11,629 nucleotides of DNA from an uncultured Eubacteriales bacterium (GTDB lineage Bacteria > Bacillota > Clostridia > Oscillospirales > Oscillospiraceae): contig CATJWA010000269.1 in the NCBI GenBank assembly GCA_949744025.1, forward strand, positions 1-11,629. Reading direction: 5' to 3'. This document shows positions 5,841-11,629 of this stretch, piece after piece; position 1 is the stretch's first letter; every line of letters begins with the position of its first letter. Made by a program: the position numbers and the translations under genes. The notes beneath the pieces were generated by a model. The model worked only from the letters and a program-made list of their open reading frames with translations. It searched no databases and had not been told where the DNA came from.

Positions 5841-7505
5841 TTACTTCTCGTACACGACCCTGCCCATGAGCACGGTCTTTTCAACAACTGCGGTGCCGAT
5901 GTCCTCGGGGGCAATCTCAAGAATGTTCTTGTCCACAACAATCATGTCCGCGGACTTGCCGGGCTCTATTGAGCCGGTCTCCTCGTCGAGGAAGTTTGCG
6001 TAGGCCTGGTTTATGGTGAAGGAATCTATCATGTCGCGCACGTCGGCCTTCTCCTCGGGCCACAGCGGCTCGTGGAACTTCGGGTCGTCGTAGTTGACAA
6101 TCCAGGGGTGGTAGTTGTCGGGAGCTATGCGCGTGACGCCCAGCTCGATGCCGACAAAGGGATTGGGAGTCGCGGTTATCGGGTAGTCGCTGGCGTTGGC
6201 AACCTTCACACCGGCCTTGAAGAAGCAGTTCTCGGGGAAGGAGTGGGCTATGCGGTCCTCTCCGGTGTAGCTGCCGTTGACGAAATAGGTGTCGTCAATC
6301 TGCATCCAGTAGGAGTTGGTCATGGCCACGACGCCGAGCTCCTTGAAGCGCGGGATGTCCTTCGGGTCGAGCAGGAAGATGTGGGTGATGCAGTGGCGCG
6401 CGTCGCGCTTTCCGTTTTCCCTGAAGGCGTACTCAACCGCGTCGAGCGACTGCTTTACCGCCGCGTCGCCGGCGCAGTGGACGTGGATGCCCATGCCGGC
6501 CTTGTCGATGGCGGCGACGACCCTGTTCATGTTGTCCGGCTCCCAGATCTGGTCGCCGCGCCAGCCCTCGGGACGGCCCTCGGCCTTCTCGTAGGGCTCG
6601 AGCAGGAAGCCCGTTATGCTCTCAAGCACGCCGTCCATGAACAGCTTAACGGCGTTGATGTGGAACATGCTGCCGCCGTTGTCGCGGGCGCGGGCGTCAA
6701 CTATTTCCTGTACCTGCTCGGGTCCGCGGTGCGGGTTGGCCCAGTACGCGCCGCGCATACGCATTGTCAGCTTGCCCTTCTTATCCAGAGACTTGAGCGC
6801 CTCAACGCCGTTGCTGTCAACAAACAGCCAGGGGTCGTAGGCCGTGGAAAAGCCGTACCGGTGGCAAAGCTCCTGATACGCCATGATGCCCTGCTCGTAC
6901 TCCTCGACGCTGTAATCCGGCAGCGCGTCAAGAATCAGGTCCTGCGCGCTCTCGCGGAAGCAGCCGCTCGGCGAGCCGTCGGCGCGGCGCTCTATGCGTC
7001 CGTTCTCGGGGTCGGGGGTGTCCGCCGTCACGCCGGCCAGCTCAATCGCGGCGCTGTTTGCCCACAGGGAATGGAGCGTCTCGGCCTGGACAACTATTGG
7101 AATGTCCTTTGACGCACGGTCCATCGCCTCGCGCTTGGGTCCGATGCCGGGGAATATCGCCTCAAGATAGCCCTGCCCGCGCAGGGTCTTTATGCCGGGG
7201 TGCTCCTCTATGTACCTGCGGCATGCCTCGACGTACTGCTCCTCGCTGTTGTAGCCTGCCAGGTTTATGCCCACGACGGTGGAGGTGGCCTTGGTGTAGT
7301 GCGCATGTCCCTCGATGAAAGCGGGCATTATCATCTTGCCGGAGGCTTCCTCAACCACGGTGTTCTCGCCGATAAAGGCTTTCACGCCCTCACTGTCACC
7401 CACGTACACAAATTTGCCGTCAGCTATTGCAACAGCCTGCGCCATGGTGCGGTTTTTGTCAGCGGTGTAAACAGTCGCGTTTGTGTAAACTCTTTCAGCC
7501 GTCAT
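5841..7505 (-). CDS. Amidohydrolase family 3 protein (YtcJ-like)
   Basis: A 554-residue cytoplasmic enzyme (no signal peptide or membrane segment) of the amidohydrolase superfamily, family 3, similar in layout to YtcJ and N-substituted formamide deformylase. It has an N-terminal beta-sandwich, a metal-dependent TIM barrel, and a return to the beta-sandwich at the C-terminus (GSIEPGKSADMIVVDKN, 511-527). Likely metal-site residues are in order: His67 and His69 (EGHAHY), Lys287 (VKLFMDG; probably the carboxylated bridging lysine), His341/His343 (IHVHCAGDAA), His375 (HCITHIFLL) and Asp440 (NASDYPI). It should hydrolyse a C-N bond in an amide-like or cyclic compound; the substrate cannot be read from sequence. 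It lies downstream of an APC permease on the same strand, suggesting that the transporter brings in its substrate or exports its product. The ATG follows AAAGGA at good spacing. Confidence 0.9.
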   Translation of the reverse strand: MTAERVYTNATVYTADKNRTMAQAVAIADGKFVYVGDSEGVKAFIGENTVVEEASGKMIMPAFIEGHAHYTKATSTVVGINLAGYNSEEQYVEACRRYIEEHPGIKTLRGQGYLEAIFPGIGPKREAMDRASKDIPIVVQAETLHSLWANSAAIELAGVTADTPDPENGRIERRADGSPSGCFRESAQDLILDALPDYSVEEYEQGIMAYQELCHRYGFSTAYDPWLFVDSNGVEALKSLDKKGKLTMRMRGAYWANPHRGPEQVQEIVDARARDNGGSMFHINAVKLFMDGVLESITGFLLEPYEKAEGRPEGWRGDQIWEPDNMNRVVAAIDKAGMGIHVHCAGDAAVKQSLDAVEYAFRENGKRDARHCITHIFLLDPKDIPRFKELGVVAMTNSYWMQIDDTYFVNGSYTGEDRIAHSFPENCFFKAGVKVANASDYPITATPNPFVGIELGVTRIAPDNYHPWIVNYDDPKFHEPLWPEEKADVRDMIDSFTINQAYANFLDEETGSIEPGKSADMIVVDKNILEIAPEDIGTAVVEKTVLMGRVVYEK

Positions 7506-7527
7506 TTAATAAATCCTTTCCTTTCCT

Positions 7528-7556
7528 CCCGAGGGGACCTTCCAAATCCCCTCGGG
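7528..7556 (-). promoter_or_regulatory. Perfect hairpin in the leader of the amidohydrolase gene
   Basis: A 10-base-pair perfect stem (CCCGAGGGGA with TCCCCTCGGG, 9-base loop) lies between the permease stop (7603) and the amidohydrolase start (7505). On the coding strand it is followed by a purine-rich GGAAAGGAAAGGA tract holding the ribosome binding site, not by T residues. It therefore does not look like a minus-strand terminator; an mRNA-stabilising or processing element within a permease-amidohydrolase transcript is more likely. A T-rich tract does follow on the plus strand, but no plus-strand gene ends here. Confidence 0.55.
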
Positions 7557-7602
7557 TATTGTTTTATTCCTCTGTATATTTCCTGTTTTTATCGGCGGAG
7601 AA

Positions 7603-9003
7603 TCAGATCTCCTCCTTCTTCTCCTGCCGGTTCTGCTTTTCCGCGGTCTTGAGCAGCACCTCGCCGAGCACGAGCACAACCACCACGCCGATGCCGACGA
7701 ACAGAAGCTGCGTCATGTCAAGCGGCACGCCGGGCACCCAGACGAACAGCACGCAGGTCGCCAGCGCGATGAACTCCGCTATCCTGATAAGCAGGGTGGA
7801 CAGCCAGGCCGGTCCGGGGAAAACGTAGGGGCGCTCGGTCTGCTTGTCGGTCCTCTTGAGCTTGAAGTAAGCCTCGAAGTTGACTATGTAGGGGATGAGC
7901 AGCAGCAGGCTGGTGCAGGAGAATATTGCCCAGAACACGCTCTGCGCGTCGCCGGGGATGAGGTTGGAGGCCAGGGTCATTATAGTGGCCATGACGGCGG
8001 AGATAATGATGACGCCGACAGGCTGGCCGTTTTTGTTGCGCTTGGAGAACACCTTGGGCAGCTCGCCGGTCTCGCCGGCAATGGCGGCGGTGTTGCAGGG
8101 AGCGCCGACCCAGAGCATGCCCTGGATAAACAGGACGGTCAGGTACAGGAAGCCGAGCAGCATAACTATGCCGCCGAGCACGCCCGCGCTGCCAAGTCCC
8201 GCCTGAAGGGTCTGCATAATGCCGGTGGTTATGTTCACGTCGGCAATGGGCACCGCCCAGAGCACCGCGATGGAGGTGAGAATGTACAGTATGGCGACGA
8301 GCAGCACGTTCTTGATTGCCGCGCGGGGCACGTCGCGGCCCGGATTCTCCATTCTGCCGTTGGCCGCGGAGGTTTCAAAGCCGAGAAAGTTGTAAACCAG
8401 GGAGGGGATAAATACTATGGATGCGCCGAGAGTGGGTACCATTTCCTTTGCGGAGAAGGGGTTCGCCGTCGCGCCGCCGCCTCTGGTGAAGCAGATAACG
8501 CCGGCAATAATGAGGAATACGCCGATGATTATCTTTACGATGGCGCCGTAGTTGTACATAAACGTGGAGCTCTTGCTCGGCAGAAGCAGGATTGCGAGCA
8601 TCGCGTACACAACCACAAGGTTGAGCACCGTCGCGCCCACGGCTCCGAGCTCAACGCCGAAGGTGGCCTGAAACACCTGAACGAACAGCGTGGCGTTTGA
8701 CGACAGCCATACCGCGTTGCAGGCCCAGTAGATGTAGCCGATTCGCGCACCCATCTTCGGCCCGAAAGCTCTGGCCGCCCAGCCGGCGAAGCCGCCGTCG
8801 TCCGGGTAAGCCGCTCCGAGCTCGGCGCAGGCCAGAGAGCCGGTGAAGAAGAACAGCGCGCCTACAATGATAATCCATGTGATTGACGCCCATCCCATTG
8901 TCGCCACCGACGGGATAGTGTCAAGGAAGAATATAGCGCATACAAGTCCGAGGAGCATGTCCATCTGACTCATGCCGCCCTTCCCGCCTTTCTTTTTTGC
9001 CAT
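7603..9003 (-). CDS. APC-superfamily amino-acid permease
   Basis: A 466-residue membrane protein with about twelve hydrophobic segments, the usual length and shape for the amino acid-polyamine-organocation superfamily. The short basic N-terminus (MAKKKGGKGG) and charged C-terminus (EKQNRQEKKEEI) are cytoplasmic. Family marks are AELGAAYPDDGGFAGWAARAFG (around residues 60-81, the loop after TM2 that in APC proteins reads AEL-x-x-x-P-x-x-GG-x-Y-x-W) and FLGFETSAANGRMENPGRDVPRA (206-228), where helix TM6 meets the loop with the family's Glu-Asn-Pro-x-x-x-x-Pro. The first helix lacks the common GSGIF motif, reading FFLDTIPSVATMG instead, so the substrate pocket may be unusual. The overall look is nearest to glutamate/GABA-exchanger-like and related permeases; the exact substrate is unknown. 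The ATG has an ideal AGGAGG (9017-9012) eight bases upstream. It is divergent from the two-component genes. Confidence 0.88.
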   Translation of the reverse strand: MAKKKGGKGGMSQMDMLLGLVCAIFFLDTIPSVATMGWASITWIIIVGALFFFTGSLACAELGAAYPDDGGFAGWAARAFGPKMGARIGYIYWACNAVWLSSNATLFVQVFQATFGVELGAVGATVLNLVVVYAMLAILLLPSKSSTFMYNYGAIVKIIIGVFLIIAGVICFTRGGGATANPFSAKEMVPTLGASIVFIPSLVYNFLGFETSAANGRMENPGRDVPRAAIKNVLLVAILYILTSIAVLWAVPIADVNITTGIMQTLQAGLGSAGVLGGIVMLLGFLYLTVLFIQGMLWVGAPCNTAAIAGETGELPKVFSKRNKNGQPVGVIIISAVMATIMTLASNLIPGDAQSVFWAIFSCTSLLLLIPYIVNFEAYFKLKRTDKQTERPYVFPGPAWLSTLLIRIAEFIALATCVLFVWVPGVPLDMTQLLFVGIGVVVVLVLGEVLLKTAEKQNRQEKKEEI

Positions 9004-9045
9004 TAGTGAACCCTCCTAAAATTTGTTTGACGAAACCTGAGTTTC

Positions 9046-9074
9046 TTATAACATAATCTACAATATTTTCGCAA
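9046..9074 (-). promoter_or_regulatory. Probable sigma-70-type promoter of the permease gene
   Basis: On the minus strand TTGCGA (9074-9069) is separated by exactly 17 bases from TTATAA (9051-9046). The -10 would place transcription start roughly 35 bases upstream of the permease ATG. The -35 is imperfect, which suits a promoter that needs an activator bound just upstream. Confidence 0.5.
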
Positions 9075-9091
9075 AATGTACATAGTTTTGT

Positions 9092-9121
9092 CATAATCGG
9101 GAAAAAACGCGCCATAATCGG
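9092..9121. promoter_or_regulatory. Candidate LytTR-regulator operator: 9-bp direct repeats 21 bp apart
   Basis: CATAATCGG occurs at 9092-9100 and again at 9113-9121 with a 12-base spacer, so the copies lie 21 bases apart, on one face of the helix. Two 9-base direct repeats with a 12-base spacer is the arrangement described for LytTR-domain regulators such as AgrA. The pair begins 17 bases upstream of the proposed permease -35, a typical activator position. A partial third copy (CATAATC) is at 9052-9058, next to the permease -10. The repeat sequence itself only weakly resembles the AgrA consensus, so the protein assignment is inference. Confidence 0.5.
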
Positions 9122-9132
9122 TCAGCCGAAGA

Positions 9133-9161
9133 TTGACTTGTCAATAACATCACGATATACT
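9133..9161 (+). promoter_or_regulatory. Promoter of the two-component operon, with a dyad around the -35
   Basis: TTGACT (9133-9138), a 17-base spacer and TATACT (9156-9161) make a near-consensus sigma-70-type promoter about 50 bases ahead of the regulator gene. The -35 lies in the perfect inverted repeat TTGAC-TT-GTCAA (9133-9144), a possible binding site for a regulator controlling this promoter. Confidence 0.65.
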
Positions 9162-9214
9162 GTGACTGTATAAGCACATATGCACGCAGTCATGGAGTAT
9201 AGGGGGTAATATAC

Positions 9215-9934
9215 ATGTTTTCCGTGGCAGTCTGCGACGACAACAGCTATGATTTGAGTACAATGACCGCATATCTGGCCGAGCTTCGCCCGAGCGGCAT
9301 CAACGCGGAGGTTACAACCTACAGCTCCGGAGCGGAGCTGGCAGAAGCATATAAAAAGGGCCGGCGCTTCCACTGCATAATTCTGGACATGCTCATGACT
9401 CCCCTCGACGGCATATCCACGGCAAAGGAAATACGAAAATTCGACGTGCACGTGCCCATACTTATCGTCACCTCAACGGTGCAGTACGCGCTCGAGGGCT
9501 ACCAGGTTGACGCCTGGCGCTATCTCGTCAAGCCCGTGGACAAGCAGGTGTTTCTAAAGGAGATAAGCGGCATATACAGGGAGCTGAGTCTGGAAAAGCC
9601 GAATTACTTCATTGTCAGCAACAGCTCGGGCGTGCACCAGATTCGCTATGCGGACATAATGTATTTCGAGTCGAACATACACATGATAAGGCTGCGCACG
9701 CTCGACGCGGAGCACAGCTTCCGCGGCTCGATAAGCGAGATAGAGCGGCGCATGGAGCCCCACAGCTTTCTGCGCGTACACAAAAGCTTTGTCGTCAATC
9801 TCGGCCGGATAAAGAGCATATACAAAAGCTCGCTGCTCATGCAGAACGGGGACGAGGTGCCCTTGAGCAAGCACCGCTCGGCCCGGCTGTACGAGGCGAT
9901 GCTCGACCTTGCGGGTAGCGGCTATGATGGATAG
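9215..9934 (+). CDS. LytTR-family response regulator
   Basis: A 239-residue two-domain regulator. Residues 1-120 or so form a receiver domain with the acidic pair Asp8-Asp9, phospho-acceptor Asp58 (IILDMLM), Thr86 (IVTST) and Lys106 (LVKPVD), all as needed for phosphorylation. Residues about 128-235 are a LytTR DNA-binding domain, with IRYADIMYFESN, the well-conserved FLRVHKSFVVNLGRIKSI (186-203) and PLSKHRSARL. Regulators of this kind (AgrA, VirR, ComE, LytR) bind direct repeats upstream of their targets. The ATG is preceded by AGGGGGT at eight bases. It overlaps the kinase gene that follows and is presumably its partner. It is transcribed away from the permease, whose control region contains a matching repeat arrangement. 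It is not recognisably a particular named member. Confidence 0.93.
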   Translation: MFSVAVCDDNSYDLSTMTAYLAELRPSGINAEVTTYSSGAELAEAYKKGRRFHCIILDMLMTPLDGISTAKEIRKFDVHVPILIVTSTVQYALEGYQVDAWRYLVKPVDKQVFLKEISGIYRELSLEKPNYFIVSNSSGVHQIRYADIMYFESNIHMIRLRTLDAEHSFRGSISEIERRMEPHSFLRVHKSFVVNLGRIKSIYKSSLLMQNGDEVPLSKHRSARLYEAMLDLAGSGYDG

Positions 9935-11279
9935 GCTTCTGTCCCTTTTCGGCACGCAGCACGACCCGCTGATGCTGCTGTTCATCGGCTGCACGGAGGG
10001 GCTCATGGTTATGTACGCCTTCCGCCAGCTTCTTCACCGCAACAGCCGCAGCCGCCTGCAATACGCCGCGGCCATGGCCGTCTATGTTGCCGTTACCGTT
10101 TTCGACGCCTATAACAACTTCATGATTTATTACGTGATGGTTATCTGTTATCTGCTGATAACCGTCATCTCCCTTTTGTTTTATGACGACCCGTATGAGG
10201 TGCGCCTGCTCGTGCCCTTCATTTTCGTGGCAATAAACTACTCGGCGACCATTATCTCAACCACCGCCGTCTACGCTCTCTCCGGCGCGGTTCCGGGCAC
10301 CTACCCTCAGAATCTGCGCATGGACTACGTCTCCCAGCTTCTGCTGTGCGTTATTTTCTTTCTTTTCATCAGCTTTTTCAAGCTCATGCGCAGGAAAAAC
10401 ATACAGGACAGCCCCGCCTTTTTCATGATTTTGTTCACGCTGTGCCCGCTTGTCATGCTTATCATCATTTTAGTGCTGTTCTACATGGGCGAGCGTCCGG
10501 AGCTGCCCAGCAGCTTCACCGCGTATTCCATGACCATCGCGGCCATGCTGCTGGTCGTTGCGCTCACGCTGTATGCCATGTCCAACATAACGGCAAAAAT
10601 GCACGGGGCCATCGACCGCTCGGCCTCGCTTGAGCAGCTCATCTCCGTGCAGGAGCGCTATTATCTGACCACAAACGAGCACCAGAAGCAGCTCCAGCGC
10701 ATGGGGCACGACATAAAAAGCCACAACCGCGCCATACACGGACTCATCGCCCAGGGCAAATACCGCGAGGCGCTGGAGTATTCCGAGACGCTTATTCAGG
10801 ACGCCGAGTTCGTCACGCCGGTGACGGAGTGCAACAACGTGCTCATAGGCTCGATGCTCAATGACCGATTCGGCAAGATAAAGCAGGAGGGCGTGAAAAT
10901 AAGCCTTTGCGTTATGGTTCCGCAACGCCTTACCATAAAGGACTCGGACATGTGCATTCTGCTCGGCAACCTTTTTGACAACGCCGTGGAGGCCTGCCGG
11001 CACGACACGGTCAACGCGGACAAGTTCATCGACGTGGACATTCGCCTCAAGGGCCCCATGCTGTGCATCAGCGTGAAAAATTCCTTCTCCGGGCAGGTCA
11101 AGCTCCGCGGCGGGGAATACCTCACCACCAAGCCGGAGTCCCGCTCCCACGGCATCGGCCTGTCCAACGTCCGGCGCACCGCGGAAAAGTACGGCGGCAG
11201 GCTGTTCGTCAGCCATACCGCCCGCGTTTTCTCCGCCTCGGCGGTCATGTTCTACCCCGACTCACCCGCCGAGGGCTGA
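9924..11279 (+). CDS. GHKL (AgrC/LytS-like) sensor histidine kinase
   Basis: A 451-residue membrane kinase, taking the ATG at 9924 (a second ATG is at 9927; an upstream in-frame TTG at 9909 is less likely). It overlaps the regulator stop by 11 bases, so translation is coupled. About six to seven hydrophobic helices occupy residues 15-220, as in the peptide- or ligand-sensing AgrC-type group, with no separate PAS or HAMP domain seen. A short linker leads to the phospho-acceptor region QRMGHDIKSHNRAIHGL, with His262 as the likely phosphorylated residue. The ATPase domain follows: N-box LLGNLFDNAVEAC (about 346-358) and G-box SHGIGLSNVRRTAEKYGG (about 408-425). The single G-box instead of separate G1/G2/F boxes is typical of HATPase_c_5 kinases. 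It should phosphorylate the adjacent LytTR regulator. No AgrB/AgrD-type pheromone gene is visible, so the signal is unknown and could be the cargo or product of the divergent permease-amidohydrolase pair. Confidence 0.92.
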   Translation: MMDRLLSLFGTQHDPLMLLFIGCTEGLMVMYAFRQLLHRNSRSRLQYAAAMAVYVAVTVFDAYNNFMIYYVMVICYLLITVISLLFYDDPYEVRLLVPFIFVAINYSATIISTTAVYALSGAVPGTYPQNLRMDYVSQLLLCVIFFLFISFFKLMRRKNIQDSPAFFMILFTLCPLVMLIIILVLFYMGERPELPSSFTAYSMTIAAMLLVVALTLYAMSNITAKMHGAIDRSASLEQLISVQERYYLTTNEHQKQLQRMGHDIKSHNRAIHGLIAQGKYREALEYSETLIQDAEFVTPVTECNNVLIGSMLNDRFGKIKQEGVKISLCVMVPQRLTIKDSDMCILLGNLFDNAVEACRHDTVNADKFIDVDIRLKGPMLCISVKNSFSGQVKLRGGEYLTTKPESRSHGIGLSNVRRTAEKYGGRLFVSHTARVFSASAVMFYPDSPAEG

Positions 11280-11316
11280 CGCCGGTAAAGAAAGCATTAA
11301 GATTTTTTCACCTCTA

Positions 11317-11345
11317 TCGACAACGCCCATGGTTCGGCGTATAAT
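11317..11345 (+). promoter_or_regulatory. Strong promoter of the right-hand hypothetical gene
   Basis: TCGACA (11317-11322), 17 bases, then a perfect TATAAT (11340-11345). One base short of full consensus in the -35. Transcription would start near 11352, giving a leader of about 57 bases before the ATG at 11409. Confidence 0.75.
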
Positions 11346-11352
11346 TGTACTA

Positions 11353-11404
11353 AGAGCCTGTTTAATATCTCAAGGCTCTAACAATTCCAATGATTGGAGG
11401 CTCC
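11353..11404 (+). promoter_or_regulatory. Leader with mutually exclusive hairpins touching the ribosome binding site
   Basis: AGAGCCT (11353-11359) can pair perfectly with AGGCTCT (11373-11379) or, six bases, with AGGCTC at 11398-11403, which includes part of the GGAGG ribosome binding site (11396-11400). A 13-base palindrome TCCAAT-G-ATTGGA (11386-11398) runs into the same site. The two pairings would leave the binding site free or covered. No known riboswitch family is recognised; the leader is short, so this may only be a simple translational control element or chance. Confidence 0.4.
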
Positions 11405-11408
11405 TTCC

Positions 11409-11629
11409 ATGAACATACAGCTCCTGACCGGCGGCGCAGTACAGCAGGCGCACGCGGTGCGCGCTGCCGAAGCCGTACCCGCGGCGGAGCAGTCCGCGCA
11501 GAGTGCGCGCTCCGCCGTGCCCGATTACGACGAGTACATCCCCGAGGACAGGACCGGCCTTGAGCACAGCGGGCTTTACCGGCTCGTGTCCGGGCAGGAC
11601 GGCCCCGAGCTGCGCTTTGACGCTCCCGA
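11409..11629 (+). CDS. Hypothetical protein, N-terminal 73 codons (runs off right edge)
   Basis: An open frame from ATG 11409, with GGAGG eight bases upstream and a near-consensus promoter ahead, continues without a stop to the window end. The visible part starts MNIQLLTGGAVQQ and has no signal peptide or membrane segment. An Ala/Gln/Ser/Arg-rich, probably disordered stretch (about 14-36) is followed by an acidic, Tyr-rich segment DYDEYIPED (39-47) and then GLYRL (55-59). I have the impression that small uncharacterised clostridial proteins carry a similar DEYIPE...GLY segment, but I cannot confirm that here and no function is known to me. The frame, start signals and codon use make a real gene likely. 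It is separately promoted from the two-component genes, so the proximity need not mean a shared role. Confidence 0.75.
   Translation, partial: MNIQLLTGGAVQQAHAVRAAEAVPAAEQSAQSARSAVPDYDEYIPEDRTGLEHSGLYRLVSGQDGPELRFDAP

Noticed and set aside
6072..7112. A 346-codon open frame on the plus strand opposite the amidohydrolase.
   Set aside because: It lies wholly antisense to a gene with all catalytic residues, gives a low-complexity Val/Ala/Gly/Arg-rich product of no family, and arises from the GC-rich third positions of the real gene.
8921..9115. A short minus-strand frame starting upstream of the permease gene.
   Set aside because: It crosses the permease promoter and binding site out of frame; the AGGAGG serves the permease ATG at 9003.
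9161..9194. Imperfect inverted repeat (TGACTG ... CAGTCA, 18-base loop) in the leader of the two-component operon.
   Set aside because: Six base pairs with a long loop, partly before the expected transcript start; too weak to report as a structure.
9122..9451. A 109-codon minus-strand frame across the start of the response-regulator gene.
   Set aside because: It overlaps the regulator's receiver domain and the divergent promoters, and its product shows no recognisable family.
11280..11310. A run of six T (11303-11308) after the kinase gene as a possible intrinsic terminator.
   Set aside because: I could not find a convincing GC-rich stem directly before the T run, so a terminator is not supported.
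1..11629. tRNA, rRNA, CRISPR array, insertion sequence or phage attachment site.
   Set aside because: No cloverleaf, regularly spaced repeats, transposase motifs or integrase-like genes were seen on either strand.

Overview
The window is GC-rich, tightly packed bacterial DNA with strong AGGAGG-type ribosome binding sites and 4-base ATGA gene overlaps. The gene content (clostridial/archaeal-type Mrp operon, NhaC antiporter, LytTR/GHKL two-component pair, amino-acid permease) suggests an anaerobic, probably amino-acid- or peptide-using member of the Firmicutes (Clostridia, possibly the Oscillospiraceae group). That assignment is inference from gene families. There is no rRNA or other taxonomic marker in the window.

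Positions 1-5731, minus strand: a sodium/proton antiporter operon. It is read leftwards as nhaC, mrpE, mrpF, mrpG, mbhD-like (DUF4040), a fused mbhE-mrpB, mrpC, mrpD, and then a second NuoL/M/MrpD-like gene that starts at a TTG codon and leaves the window. The order is that of the archaeal Mbh/Mrp module (E-F-G-A'-A''B-C-D), not the classical Bacillus mrpABCDEFG. The large NuoL-like N-terminal part of MrpA is absent upstream; the gene running off the left edge may fill that place. A complete NhaC-family antiporter lies 14 bases ahead of mrpE.

Positions 5841-9003, minus strand: a YtcJ-type amidohydrolase (family 3) with all its metal-site residues, preceded by an APC-superfamily amino-acid permease. 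A perfect hairpin lies between these two genes and another lies between the amidohydrolase and nhaC. Neither has a good T-tract on the coding strand, so read-through from the permease to the mrp genes is possible.

Positions 9004-9214: a divergent control region. It has a promoter-like sequence for each direction, a 9-12-9 direct repeat of the geometry used by LytTR regulators just upstream of the permease -35, and a dyad around the -35 of the regulator promoter.

Positions 9215-11279, plus strand: a LytTR response regulator and an overlapping GHKL (AgrC-like) sensor kinase, with no AgrB/AgrD-like gene visible nearby. The simplest reading, which is inference, is that this pair senses a nutrient or its own ligand and switches on the divergent permease and amidohydrolase, as LytS/LytTR-type pairs do for transporter genes in enterobacteria.

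Positions 11280-11629, plus strand: a near-consensus promoter, a leader with mutually exclusive hairpins touching the ribosome binding site, and the first 73 codons of an unrecognised soluble protein that runs off the right edge.
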